Below are positions 32,227 to 44,494 of a stretch of DNA of 64,000 nt, one piece after another. Origin of the DNA: Rhineura floridana (taxonomy: Eukaryota; Chordata; Lepidosauria; Squamata; Rhineuridae); contig NC_084482.1 in NCBI RefSeq assembly GCF_030035675.1, forward strand, positions 218,945,943-219,009,942, read 5' to 3'. A program made the translations under genes and the position numbers. The notes beneath the pieces were generated by a model. That model had not been told where the DNA came from, did no database searches, and worked only from the letters and a program-made list of their open reading frames with translations. The first letter of the stretch is position 1. The number at the start of each line of letters is the position of its first letter.

Positions 32227-34340
32227 AAAAAGGTGGCAGAGCAGCTTTTAAACTGACTGAGGGGGGAAACCCGACAGGAGCTGAGAAAGGTCCGGTTCGG
32301 AATAAACCTCCCCCCTGGGATAAAAACCAAAGAAATGATGAAATTTTAAAAGGGGTAGGCCTAGAAGTAGGCATTGTGAGAGCAGGGGCACAGGATATAA
32401 ATTCAGAAGAGCAAAATTACCACAGGCCTAACCACAAGTGCCAAAGACACTTGAAGAGAGACACTGCTTACAAGTGCCTGTACGCTAATGCTAGGAGCCT
32501 CCGAACCAAGATGGGAGAACTGGAGTGCTTGGTCTTAGAGGAGAGCATTGATATAGTGAGCATAATGGAGACCTGGTGGAATGGAGAAAACCAGTGGGAT
32601 ACGGTTATCCCTGGATATAAACTATATCGGAAGGACAGGGAAGGACGTATTGGTGGCAGAGTCACTTTATACGTGAAAGAAGGCATTGAATCCAGCAAGC
32701 TCGAAACCCCAAAAGAGGCAGACTCCTCCACAGAATCGTTGTGGGTGGTGATACCATGCCCCAGGAGGGACTTAATACTGGGAACGATCTATCGTCCCCC
32801 TGATCAAAATGCTCAGGGAGACCTGGAGATGAGATATGAAATTGAGGAAGCATCCAAACTAGGAAATGTGGTAGTAATGGGTGACTTCAACTACCCGGAC
32901 ATAGATTGGCTGCATATGTGTTCCAGTCATGACAAAGAAGCAAAGTTTCTAGATATTCTAAATGACTATTCCCTAGACCAGTTGGTCATGGAACCGACCA
33001 GAGGGACGGCAACCCTGGACTTAATCCTCAGTGGGGACCGGGACCGGGTGCGAGATGTAAGTGTTGTTGAACCGATTGGGAGCAGTGACCATAGTGCTAT
33101 TAAATTAAACATACATGTAACTGGCCAATTGCCAAGAAAATCCAACACGGTCACATTTGACTTCAAAAGAGGAAACTTCACAAAAATGAGGGGATTGGTA
33201 AAAAGAAAGCTGAAAAACAAAGTCCAGAGGGTCACATCACTCGAAAATGCTTGGAAGTTGTTTAAAAACACTATATTAGAAGCTCAACTGGAGTGCATAC
33301 CGCAGATCAGAAAAGGTACCGCCAGGGCCAAGAAGATGCCAGCATGGTTAACGAGCAAAGTCAAGGAAGCTCTTAGAGGCAAAAAGTCTTCCTTCAAAAA
33401 ATGGAAGTCTTGTCCAAATGAAGAAAATAAAAAAGAACACAAACTCTGGCAAAAGAAATGCAAGAAGACAATAAGGGATGCTAAAAAAGAATTTGAGGAG
33501 CACATTGCTAAGAACATAAAAACCAACAACAAAAAATTCTATAAATACATTCAAAGCAGGAGACCATCTAGGGAGACAATTGGACCCTTGGATGATAAGG
33601 GAGTCAAAGGTGTCCTAAAGAACGATAAGGAGATTGCAGAGAAGCTAAATGAATTCTTTGCATCTGTCTTCACAGTGGAAGATATAGGGCAGATCCCTGA
33701 ACCTGAACTAACATTTGCAGGAAGGGATTCTGAGGAACTGAGACAAATAGTGGTAACGAGAGAGGAAGTTCTAAGCTTAATGGACAATATAAAAACTGAC
33801 AAATCACCGGGCCCGGATGGCATCCACCCGAGAGTTCTCAAAGAACTCAAATGTGAAATTGCTGATCTGCTAACTAAAATATGTAACTTGTCCCTTGGGT
33901 CCTCCTCCGTGCCTTCTTCTCCCTCTCTCATAATACTAGAACTCGTGGACATTCAAAGAAGCTGAATGTTGGAAGATTCAGGACAGACAAAAGGAAGTAC
34001 TTCTTTACTCAGCGCATAGTTAAACTATGGAATTTGCTCCCACAAGATGCAGTAATGGCCACCAGCTTGGACGGCTTTAAAAGAAGATTAGACAAATTCA
34101 TGGAGGACAGGGCTATCAATGGCTACTAGCCGTGATGGCTGTGCTGTGCCACCCTAGTCAGAGGCAGCATGCTTCTGAAAACCAGTTGCCGGAAGCCTCA
34201 GGAGGGGAGAGTGTTCTTGCACTCGGGTCCTGCTTGCGGGCTTCCCCTAGGCACCTGGTTGGCCACTGTGAGAACAGGATGCTGGACTAGATGGGCCACT
34301 GGCCTGATCCAGCAGGCTCTTCTTATGTTCTTATGTTTTC
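32227..34340 (+). mobile_element. CR1 LINE with endonuclease and 3' end but no reverse transcriptase core
   Basis: From 32376 a 529-codon open frame carries the CR1 endonuclease: YKCLYANARSLRTKMGELEC, DIVSIMETWW, VVMGDFNYPDIDW, ATLDLILSGDRDRVRDV and GSSDHSAIKLNI. The C-terminal linker follows, up to [18 protein letters not shown], the entry to the reverse transcriptase. At about 33915 the sequence jumps directly to the last part of the ORF (compare 38352 onward) and a normal CR1 3' end with (TTCTTATG)n. Relative to 37056-38783 about 1.15 kb is absent. The insertion is missing from the other duplicate (near 6185), so it is recent. Confidence 0.9.
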
Positions 34341-34669
34341 CTGATGCCGGCAAATTCTCAGAGGCAACCCACTCATTGTCCCCTCAGTCATGAGGCAATG
34401 AGGATGGCACATGGAGCAGAGGGAGGAAGATGGACGAGTGATACTCTTTCCCATTTCCTATTTCATCTGCATGTTCTTATCAAGGCTCAGGTGAATTTGC
34501 CCAGTTCAGACTTTTCTCTTTCCGTTTCAGAGGTGGTGGCGATCAGGGGGGGAGAGGAGTGCCACTGGAATGGGTGGCACCCTCAGCACTCACTGAAAAA
34601 TCTAGATGTGCCCATCCAAAAGTTGGCAAACTCTGGCTTAGAAACAAGGCAAGTAAGGGTGTGGCATGA

Positions 34670-34787
34670 GCAGAGCTTGGAAAAGTTACTTTTTTGAACT
34701 ACAACTCCCATCAGCCCCAGCCAGCATGGCCACTGGATTGGGCTGATGGGAGTTGTAGTTCAAAAAAGCAACTTTTCCAAGCTCTGC
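34670..34787. mobile_element. 118-bp palindromic MITE (hAT-like)
   Basis: The arms of 48 bp (34670-34717, 34740-34787) are complementary at all but one position: GCAGAGCTTGGAAAAGTTAC outermost, ACTCCCATCAGCCC innermost. GCATGA flanks both sides. The other duplicate (near 9972, GCAGCATGAGAGG) is the empty site. Confidence 0.8.
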
Positions 34788-34849
34788 CGCATGAAAGAGA
34801 AGCATAAGAAAATTGCATGATGTGGAGAAAATGCAATTGTGAAACTGAA

Positions 34850-35170
34850 ATTGTGAAATTAGAAGCCAAAGGGATTGTTCTAAAAGCTAAACATTGAGAG
34901 ATTCCAGGCACACAAAAGGAAGAATTTTTTCACGGAGCAAATAAACGATGGAACTCATGGCCACAAGATGTTGTAATGGCCTCCAGAGAGGGTTACACAA
35001 CTACCAGGATCAAAAACTGCATGTCTCTGAATGCCGGTTGCTAAGGAACAACACCAGGAATTATTGTTGCTGTCAGGCCCTGCTTGTGAGCTTCCCTGAG
35101 GTGTCTGACTGGCCACTGTGAGGAACAGGATGCTGGACTAGATGGGCCTTTGGATGGATCCAGCTGCAGG
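34850..35170 (+). mobile_element. Old CR1 3' end upstream of V2R gene 3
   Basis: GACTGGCCACTGTGAGGAAC and AGGATGCTGGACTAGATGGG are CR1 3' motifs. It is the counterpart of 10060-10385. Confidence 0.75.
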
Positions 35171-35658
35171 GCTCTTGTCAGTGAAGTTCAGGCCAAACTC
35201 CCCCTCCTGGCCCATATAAAACTTTGCAGCTGCATCTGTGATTCCTCGCAAACATGTTTTCCTCCAGCTCTGCATCTGCCCCTCGAGCCACACAGAGATT
35301 CCAGGATCTTGCAAAGATCAATCTTATTCCCCTTACAATTATCAAAAACATAGTGATTTATTCTGGCCAAAGCTCAAAAGATACTTCTGGAGATGTCCTA
35401 AATAAGCAAGGGTAACATGAGATTGCTCATTGTAGAGTGTCTAATGGGAAAAGTTGGTGCACAGAATATCTCCTGTGTCACAAGACTGAGTGGGAAACAG
35501 GAGGGTATGCTCGTGTGAAGTTTAATGGCTCTGAAGCCATTGCTGAGCATCACCCATATTTGCAAAGCCTCTGCAACTTTAGTCATCCAAGATCTTTTGG
35601 CTTCTTCTGATGAGCTGACCTTGGAGGAGAGAGGAGAACTCACCAGAGCAGAGCCAGA
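35171..35658 (+). promoter_or_regulatory. Candidate promoter / 5' UTR region of V2R gene 3
   Basis: It is conserved with 10386-10870, including TATAAA at 35215-35220 about 440 bp before the ATG. Promoter function is inferred. Confidence 0.35.
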
Positions 35659-35882
35659 ATGATCTCCCTACTGCTTCTCTCTCTATTTCTGCTGCTAATA
35701 CCACACGGAGTCTGTGAGGACCTGAAGAGAAAATGCCCCTTGAATCTGGTCAGGGAAGAACATGAAGCATTCAGTTACCACCGTCCTGGAGACTTCCTTA
35801 TTGGTGGGATCATATCTCCAAGCTATTTTATGGATCAACAGCCATATGACTTTTTCAAGTCCCCATTAACCAGGCTTGAATT
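35659..35882 (+). CDS. V2R gene 3, exon 1 (signal peptide)
   Basis: [20 protein letters not shown], then [20 protein letters not shown] and [18 protein letters not shown]. Donor GTAAGT. The end of this exon differs from the paralogue far more than the leader does. Confidence 0.95.
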
Positions 35883-38800
35883 GTAAGTATTTACATGAAG
35901 ATGGATGTCGTGTTTCTCCAACTCCAATTCAATGCTTCATATTTGGCAGGAAAACAGTCCTTATTCCAGGGCTGCAGAGCCTGTGACCCTCCAGACGTTG
36001 CAGGGCTAAAGCTCCCATCCTCCCTGACCATTGGCCATGCTAGCTGGGGCTGATAGGCGTTGGAGTCCAGCAACAAATGGTGAGCCACTGGTTCTCCATG
36101 CAGCCAGTGGTGTAGTTGTTTGGGGTCTCGGGGGGGAGGTTAGGGTTACTTTTTTGGGAGCATGGACCCATCAGGGTGCCTATGTCTCCAGCATCCTAGG
36201 AGCCAATCAGATGAAAGAGGAGTGTGTTAGTCACTGAGAAGAGTCTTCTAACATGCATCCTTATCCTTTCCTGCTCATTGGAGTTAATCAGAGTGAAAGG
36301 TAGTGAGTCAGCCACTGAGAAGTCTCTCTTCAGTAGCTAACACACTCCCTTTTCCTGCATATTGGCTCCTACAGGCATTTGTTGTGGGGGAGAAGGCATT
36401 CACAAGGATCTCATTCTCAACCCACAACAACAACAAAAGGGAGGCATGGTTGTGACTATTATTATTACTACTGCATGCACCTGTCTTATTTCCTGGTCCC
36501 CTCAGTCATCCCTGATAAAATACTCCCCCTGCTATGCAGCTGGGTTGCCTTTCCCAGAAAGTGACACAAGGATCAAAATGAATGTGATCAGCAATCAAAC
36601 TGCTGCAGTGAATTATCCCTCCTGCAGGTAAAAGGTGAGGGTGGTGCCAAAGCAATGCAGTTTCTTATAGGCAAGTAGATGCCAGGATTTGCCTCGGGGG
36701 TAGGGGATGGAGAGGCTTCCTAGCCCAGCAGCTCATGTGAAATTTCCTCTTAGCTTAATTAAAGCTTTTCTCCTCCTTACTCACCCCCTTTCCTTTGTGT
36801 CATGTCTTTTAAAATTATATCCCTGGGGGAGACTGTCTTAACAGTGACATTTATAAGCAGCTCTGGGAGACATTTTTGGCCAAAGAGCAAGATGAAAATT
36901 ATTTCAATGAAATTAAGATTTTTTAAAAAAGAAAAATACAGGCCAGGGGACTTGCTCATTAGTGAGATCATATCCCAACATTTTATGAAGAAATATTCAA
37001 CTGTAAAAAAAAAAAAACCACTCCCTTCAATACAGCAAACTTTATTCATTATAAAAGATGTGGTAACGAGAGAGGAAGGCTTAATGGACAATATAAAAAC
37101 TGACAAATCACCAGGCCCGGATGGCATCCACCCGAGAGTTCTCAAATAACTCAGATGTGAAATTGCTGATCTGCTAAAATATGTAACTTGTCCCTCAGGT
37201 CCTCCTCCGTGCCTGAGGACTGGAAAGTGGCAAATGTAACACCAATCTTCAAAAAGGGATCCAGAGGGGATCCCGCAAATTACAGGCCAGTTAGCTTAAC
37301 TTCTGTCCCTGGAAAACTGGTAGAAAGTATGATTAAAGCTAGATTAACTAAGCACATAGAAGAACAAGCCTTGCTGAAGCAGAGCCAGCATGGCTTCTGC
37401 AAGGGAAAGTCCTGTCTCAGTAACCTATTAGAATTCTTTGAGAGTGTCAACAAGCATATAGATAGAGGTGAACCAGTGGACATAGTGTACTTAGACTTTC
37501 AAAAAGCTTTTGACAAGGTACCTCACCAAAGACTTCTGAGGAAGCTTAGCAGTCATGGAATAAGAGGAGAGGTCCTCTTGTGGATAAGGAATTGGTTGAG
37601 AAGCAGAAAGCAGAGAGTAGGAATAAACGGACAGTTCTCCCAATGGAGGGCTGTAGAAAGTGGAGTCCCTCAAGGATCGGTATTGAGACCTGTACTTTTC
37701 AACTTGTTCATTAACGACCTAGAATTAGGAGTGAGCAGTGAAGTGGCCAAGTTTGCTGATGACACTAAATTGTTCAGGGTTGTTAAAACAAAAAGGGATT
37801 GCGAAGAGCTCCAAAAAGACCTCTCCAAACTGAGTGAATGGGCAGAAAAATGGCAAATGCAATTCAATATAAACAAGTGTAAAATTATGCATATTGGAGG
37901 AAAAAATCTTAATTTCACATATACGCTCATGGGGTCTGAACTGGCGGTGACCGACCAGGAGAGAGACCTCGGGGTTGTAGTGGACAGCACAATGAAAATG
38001 TCGACCCAGTGTGCGGCAGCTGTGAAAAAGGCAAATTCCATGCTAGGGATAATTAGGAAAGGTATTGAAAATAAAACAGCCGATATCATAATGCCGTTGT
38101 ATAAATCTATGGTGTGGCCGCATTTGGAATACTGTGTACAGTTCTGGTCGCCTCATCTCAGAAAGGATATTATAGAGTTGGAAAAGGTTCAGAAGAGGGC
38201 AACCAGAATGATCAAGGGGATGGAGCAACTCCCTTATGAGGAAAGATTGCAGCATTTGGGGCTTTTTAGTTTAGAGAAAAGGCGGGTCAGAGGAGACATG
38301 ATAGAAGTGTATAAAATTATGCATGGCATTGAGACAGTGGATAGAGAAAAGTTCTTCTCCCTCTCTCATAATACTAGAACTCGTGGACATTCAAAGAAGC
38401 TGAATGTTGGAAGATTCAGGACAGACAAAAGGAAGTACTTCTTTTCTCAGCGCATAGTTAAACTATGGAATTTGCTCCCACAAGATGCAGTAATGGCCAC
38501 CAGCTTGGACGGCTTTAAAAGAAGATTAGACAAATTCATGGAGGACAGGGCTATCAATGGCTACTAGCCGTGATGGCTGTGCTGTGCCACCCTAGTCAGA
38601 GGCAGCATGCTTCTGAAAACCAGTTGCTGGAAGCCTCAGGAGGGGAGAGTGTTCTTGCACTCGGGTCCTGCTTGCGGGCTTCCCCCAGGCACCTGGTTGG
38701 CCACTGTGAGAACAGGATGCTGGACTAGATGGGCCACTGGCCTGATCCAGCAGGCTTTTCTTATGTTCTTATGTTCTTATGCATTAATGTGTTTGGCAAT

Positions 38801-41800
38801 TTTTCACTTGCACTCAATTTTCTCCTAATTACCAGGGACATCCCATATTTTCTAGTCCACATTAGAAGTCTCCACTTGCAAAACACCCCATCTATGGACC
38901 CCCGTGTTGCCTCTTGAAGAACAACTGGGGAATTTATGGACACGAAGGCAGCATCTAATCCAGCATAATTAGGGGATTCCAGCATCATTGCCACCAAAAT
39001 AAATGTACTGAAGAGGTTAGGCATAGGGGGCACTGTATTGCCGTGGTTCCGTTCCTTCCTCTCTAGTAGGTACCAGAGAGTGGCATTGGGGGATGAGGTT
39101 TTGGATCCTTGGCCTCTCACTTGTGGGGTGCCACAGGGCTCCATCCTCTCCCCGATGCTGTTCAGCATATATATAAAGCTGCTGGGGACTATCATCAGAG
39201 GATTTGGGCTGCAGTGTCACCAGTATGCGGATGACACGCAGCTCTATCTCTCATTCAAACCTTCACCGAGGTTGGCTGTAGAAACCCTATCCAAGTGCCT
39301 GGAGTTGGTGAGTGGCTGGATGGGAAGGAATAAGCTGAAGCTGAACCCTGACAAAACCGAGGTACTGTTTGTGGGAGACAAGGGAAGGTTAGGGGATGTT
39401 GACCTGGTGCTCAATGGGGTACAATTGCCCCTGAAAGACCAGGTCCGCAGCCTGGAGGTCATTCTTGATGCCCAGCTGTCCATGGAGGCTCAGGTTTCGG
39501 CTGTGAGCTGGGCAGCGCTGTATCAACTCCATCTGATATGGCGGCTGCGCCCCTACCTTCCCAAACATCTGCTCCCATCGGTGGTACATGCCCTGGTCTC
39601 CTCTCGCCTAGACTACTGTAATGAACTCTATGTGGGGTTACCCTTGAAATAGGTCCAGAAGCTGCAACTGGTACAGAATCAGCAGCTCGCCTGATTAAAG
39701 GCAGCCGTCAGCGAGATCACATCACTCCAGTGCTAAAGGAGTTGCACTGGTTACCAGTTGTTTTCCGGGCCCAATTCAAGGTGTTGGTTCTGACCTTTAA
39801 AACCTTATACGGTTTCGGCCCAGTCTATCCAAAGGAGCACCTCCAGCATCAGCAGCGATGCCACCCAACAAGATCAGCCTCAAAAGGCCTTCTCTCTATC
39901 CCACCAGTTAAAACAGCTAGACTGGTGAGGACTAGGGAGAGGGCTTTTTCAATTGTGGCCCCCACTTTGTGGAATTCCCTCCCAAATGATCTCCGCCATG
40001 CCCCCTCTGTGATGAGCTTCCACCAGGCCTTGAAGACCTGGCTCTTCAGGCAGGCTTTTGGGGTGGGTTAGGTTTTATTATTGTTGTTGAGATTTTTAAT
40101 GTTTTAATGTATTTGTATGTTTTTATTTTGTACGTAGCCCAGAGTGGCTGGACAACCAGCCAGATGGGCGACTAATAAATTTAATAAATAAATAAATAAA
40201 TAAAATACTTCGGCACAGGCAGTAGCTAAGATGGCTGTTTCTTGGTTGTTGAAACCCAGTTGCCAGCACACAGCGTCCCCCTCTGTCACCACCATCACTG
40301 CCTAATATAAACATAGCAAGTGTGGTCCAGTATGTTAGTATTGCATCTACTCTATAGTAAGCATAACCAAGTCCATTGTGCAACTGAGCATTTGGAAAGA
40401 GGGGAGGCTGAGTGCTCAGGCAGTGTCTTTCGTGTAATCATTGGGGTGTAATTTACCAGTATTTTCTGCTGACATTTTGGCGGCTGTGTGGTTTGTTTTT
40501 CTCCAGTCTGAAGTCAGCCCCTGGAAGGAATTGACAAAATTAGTGTCCCAGGTCTGGCACTGCCATTGCGATGAGAATGAGAAGACAACAGGTCTCTCTC
40601 AGGCAGAAAAAATGAATGACAAGGCTACTCCCCATCTGCAAGTCTCTCTTTGATTTGATTTTGATTTTAATATTTCTACCCCGCCCCTTCAAGGCGGTTT
40701 ACGAAAGAGCACAAATATAAAGATACATCAATAAAACAATACAATTTGAAAAAATTAAATAGTTAACATTCAGGCCTTGGCTGTAGTTGATCTTAAAAGG
40801 AGTTTAGACAAACTCATGCTGGATAGGTCTACCTCTAGCTTTTTACATTAAGGTTGCCTACAGCTATCGCACAGCTGAGGCAGGTTACCTCTGAGTACAA
40901 AGTACTGAGTTGGGGCTAAGAGGAAAGCTGCTACCTTCACACAGACTGTTTGTAGGCTTCTCAGAAACATCTGTGTAAGCAGAACATGATGCTGGGCTAG
41001 CGAGAGATTTGGTTTGATCCAACAGATTACCACTTACAGTTCATATACGGTACCTTTGTAGAGGGAGTGTATAATAAACTTTATTAAATATAACCAAGCG
41101 TATTCAGTCTGTAGTGTTGTGCTTTGTCACAGCAAGCTGTGGTCAAGTCTGAGTAACCAGAACAAGGAAAAAGTGCTTGAAGGAAGAAGGTACGTTTCAA
41201 GGATCTCTGCCATGGGAACGCATGAGTAAATTTAGCCCTCCATTGTGTGTAATAGGATTCAACTTTAAGCCAATTTAACATTGCATGCTCCCTGTAAGCC
41301 ACTGGGGGGGAAATAGACTTTGAACAGAAGCAGGGTCAGCTGAGCGGTCCTCATCTCCAGGATCAACGCCAACAAAACAGAATGGCAATTAGGAAGCTCT
41401 GTTATCTTAGCATTGATAGAGGAGGAAACCAAGAGGCTCAATCTCTGACTGGCCCTTCCCTTACCCTTAGTAGGGAGTGCTGGCAGACAGAAAGTCACAA
41501 ATCTGTTAACATATATATGGTCACAACATCATGGGCTCATTCAAACGGAGCGGGATAATCCACATTTTCCATATCCGGTTTGTCATCTGACAGTCCTCAC
41601 TTTGCCTGTTTGTTCGCTCTTTCGCAATAAAAAACCCGCTTTTTTTGCACCCACACACTCAGCGAGAGGACCCGTACGTCTTCTTGCTTTTTCCCAGCTC
41701 AAGGTGCACGCTCTTGAATGTACAAGTGCGAAAGTTCGAATTTCCTGATGGTTTGGTAGTAGTGGCTGTAATGGAGTTCCTTGTCGCTCACCACTCTGGA

Positions 41801-44434
41801 GCAGCGCTGGCCAGAGGGGTGTCTCCAGGTGCCCCTGACCATCCAGGGGGATTGTGGGCAGTGCAAGGGATCAGCGCTTGTAATCGCAGGGTGAATCCCC
41901 CCGTAACCCTTGGGCTCATTCACTGCAGGGTTCAGCCCCAGACCTTTATGAGGCTCGGCGGCAGGAATGCTGCCCCTGAGGGAAGCAAACAGCCCCCCCA
42001 TGGGTGGTCACTCTTGGCTCGGGCAGGGAATGCGGGCAAACAGCCCCACGTGCTGCTGTGTCAATCTGCGCTGAAGCCACCAGCACAGGCTTTGTGGTGT
42101 TCCCTCTGATAAAGGAAACTTGCAAACCACTTATATTCCTAAAATTCCTGTATTTTTGTTTGTTTGTATTTGCAATATTTCGCAAAACCGGCTGTATGCT
42201 TTTCTACCTTTAACGTTTCTGGAGATACACATGATTGCAATTCCGCTTATTTCTCCAGAACAGCAAGTAATGATGTGTCACGTCTAGGAAGGTAGACCAC
42301 CAGTCTCTATGGTTGCGGGTGGCTGAGACGCTCTAGCAAACCACTTATATGCCAATAATTCCTGTGGGTTTTTTGCTTGTATTTGCGATATTTCACAAAA
42401 GCCACTGTATGCTTTTCAGCTCAGCTGGGCTGCAGAGATGCTGCAGGCTGTGGTTGAAATTGACAAGACTCCAAGAGAGTAGCCTTGCAGGCAGGAAAGC
42501 GAAATTGACTAAGGGTGCATGAGTGTCTGTAATCCAAGAGGAAAGCCTCTATTTCTCTTCTCCCCCCTTCTCCCTCAACTCTGGATGCCTGGAAGCAAAG
42601 ACCAATACATTCAAGAAGGGCATTTGATGCGGGGGGTGAGGGGTGGGAGGTGGAGGTTAGGCAAAGATAAATATTTTCTCCCTTGAAAAACTTTCCAAAC
42701 AACCACAATTGCAGGTCTCACCCTGAGTGGCTGCCCAGTTAATAATAATAAATTTTATTTTTCAGCTGCCTATCTGTCCGGGTTAGGGACACTCTAGGCG
42801 ACGAACAACAAGAATAAAAACAATACATATACATCAACATAATCAGTTTTAAACTAAAAAACCATTCGTTAATTCAATTATAACAAAAAATTAATCTGTC
42901 CCAATCTTGTAGGCCTGCCTGAACAGCCAGGTCTTCAAGGCTCGGCGATAGCTGGACAAGGAGGGAGCATGTCTGAGATCAAAAGGGAGGGAGTCCAGAG
43001 GGTGGGGGCCACAACAGAGAATGCCCTCTCTCTGGTCCGCACCAGCTTCGCTGTTCTCACCGGTGGGACCGAGAGAAGGTCTTGCGAGGCTGATCTCGTC
43101 AGGCGGCACAATCGGTGATTCTGGAGGCGTTCCTTCAGATATACTGGGCCAAAACCGTATAGGGTTTTAAAGGTCAACACCAACACCTTGAATTGGGCCC
43201 TGTAGACAACTGGTAACCAGTGAAGATCTAATAACACTGGGGTGATATGATCCCAGCGACAGCTATGCGTAAGCAAGCGCGCCGCCGCATTCTGTACCAG
43301 CTGTACTTTCCGGACCGTTTTCAAGGGTAACCCCACATAAAGTGCATTGCAGTAGTCTAAGCGAGAGGAGATCAGGGCATGTATCACCTGAGGGAGCAGG
43401 TGAACAGGAAGATAGGGATGCAGTCTCCGTATCAGATGTAATTGATACCAAGCTGCCCGGCTCACTGCTGTAATCTGAGCCTCCATGGACAGCTGGGAGT
43501 CTAGTATGACCCCAAGACTGCAGACCTGGTCTTTCAGGGGTAAACTTACCCCATCAAGCATCAGGTCAGTAATTCCTAACTTCCTTTTATCTCCCACAAG
43601 TAATACCTCAGTCTTGTCGGGGTTCAGCTTCAGCCTATTCTCTCCCATCCATCCACTTACGGATTCTAGGCACTTGGACATGGTATTCACAGCCAACTCC
43701 GGTGAGGACTTAAAGGAGAGATAGAGCTGAGTGTCATCTGCGTACTGATGGCACTGCAACCCAAAACTCCTGATGATTGCTCCCAGCGGTTTCACATAGA
43801 TATTGAATAGCATGGGAGAGAGGATAGAACCCTGTGGCACTCCACAATGAAGAGGCCAAGGGTCTGAAACCTCATCTCCCAATGCCACCCGTTGCTGCCT
43901 ACCCGAGAGGTAGGAATGGAACCACTGCAGAACAGTGCCTCCTATTCCTAATCCCCCTAGGCGATTTAAAAGGATACTGTGGTCAACGGTATCGAAGGCC
44001 GCTGAGAGGTCCAGGAGGACAAGGAAGGTGTATTCACCCCTATCCAATGCCCTCCACATATCATCTACCAGAGCGACCAAGGCTGTTTCCGTTCCATGAC
44101 CAGTCCTAAAACCCGATTGGTATGGATCTAAATAATCCGTTTCCTCCAAGTGTGTCTGTAATTGCACAGCCACCACCCTCTCAATCACCTTGCCCAAGAA
44201 TGGTAAATTAGAGACTGGGCGAAAGTTGTTTAACTCTTGGGGATCCAAGGACGGTTTTTTTAGGATGGGCTTTATTACCGCTTCCTTGAGGGCTGATGGC
44301 ATTGCACCCTCTTGCAAGGATGCATTCACCACCGCCTTGATCCCTTCGCCCAGTCTCTCTTTACAGCTCATGATGAGCCATGAAGGGCAAGGATCAACCA
44401 GACAGGTGGTTGGCTTCACAGTACTTCCTCAGAG

Positions 44435-44494
<60 letters not shown>

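Noticed and set aside
41057-41528. Firm call of a solo LTR
   Set aside because: Ends and polyadenylation signal fit, but no matching target duplication is visible; kept only as a candidate.
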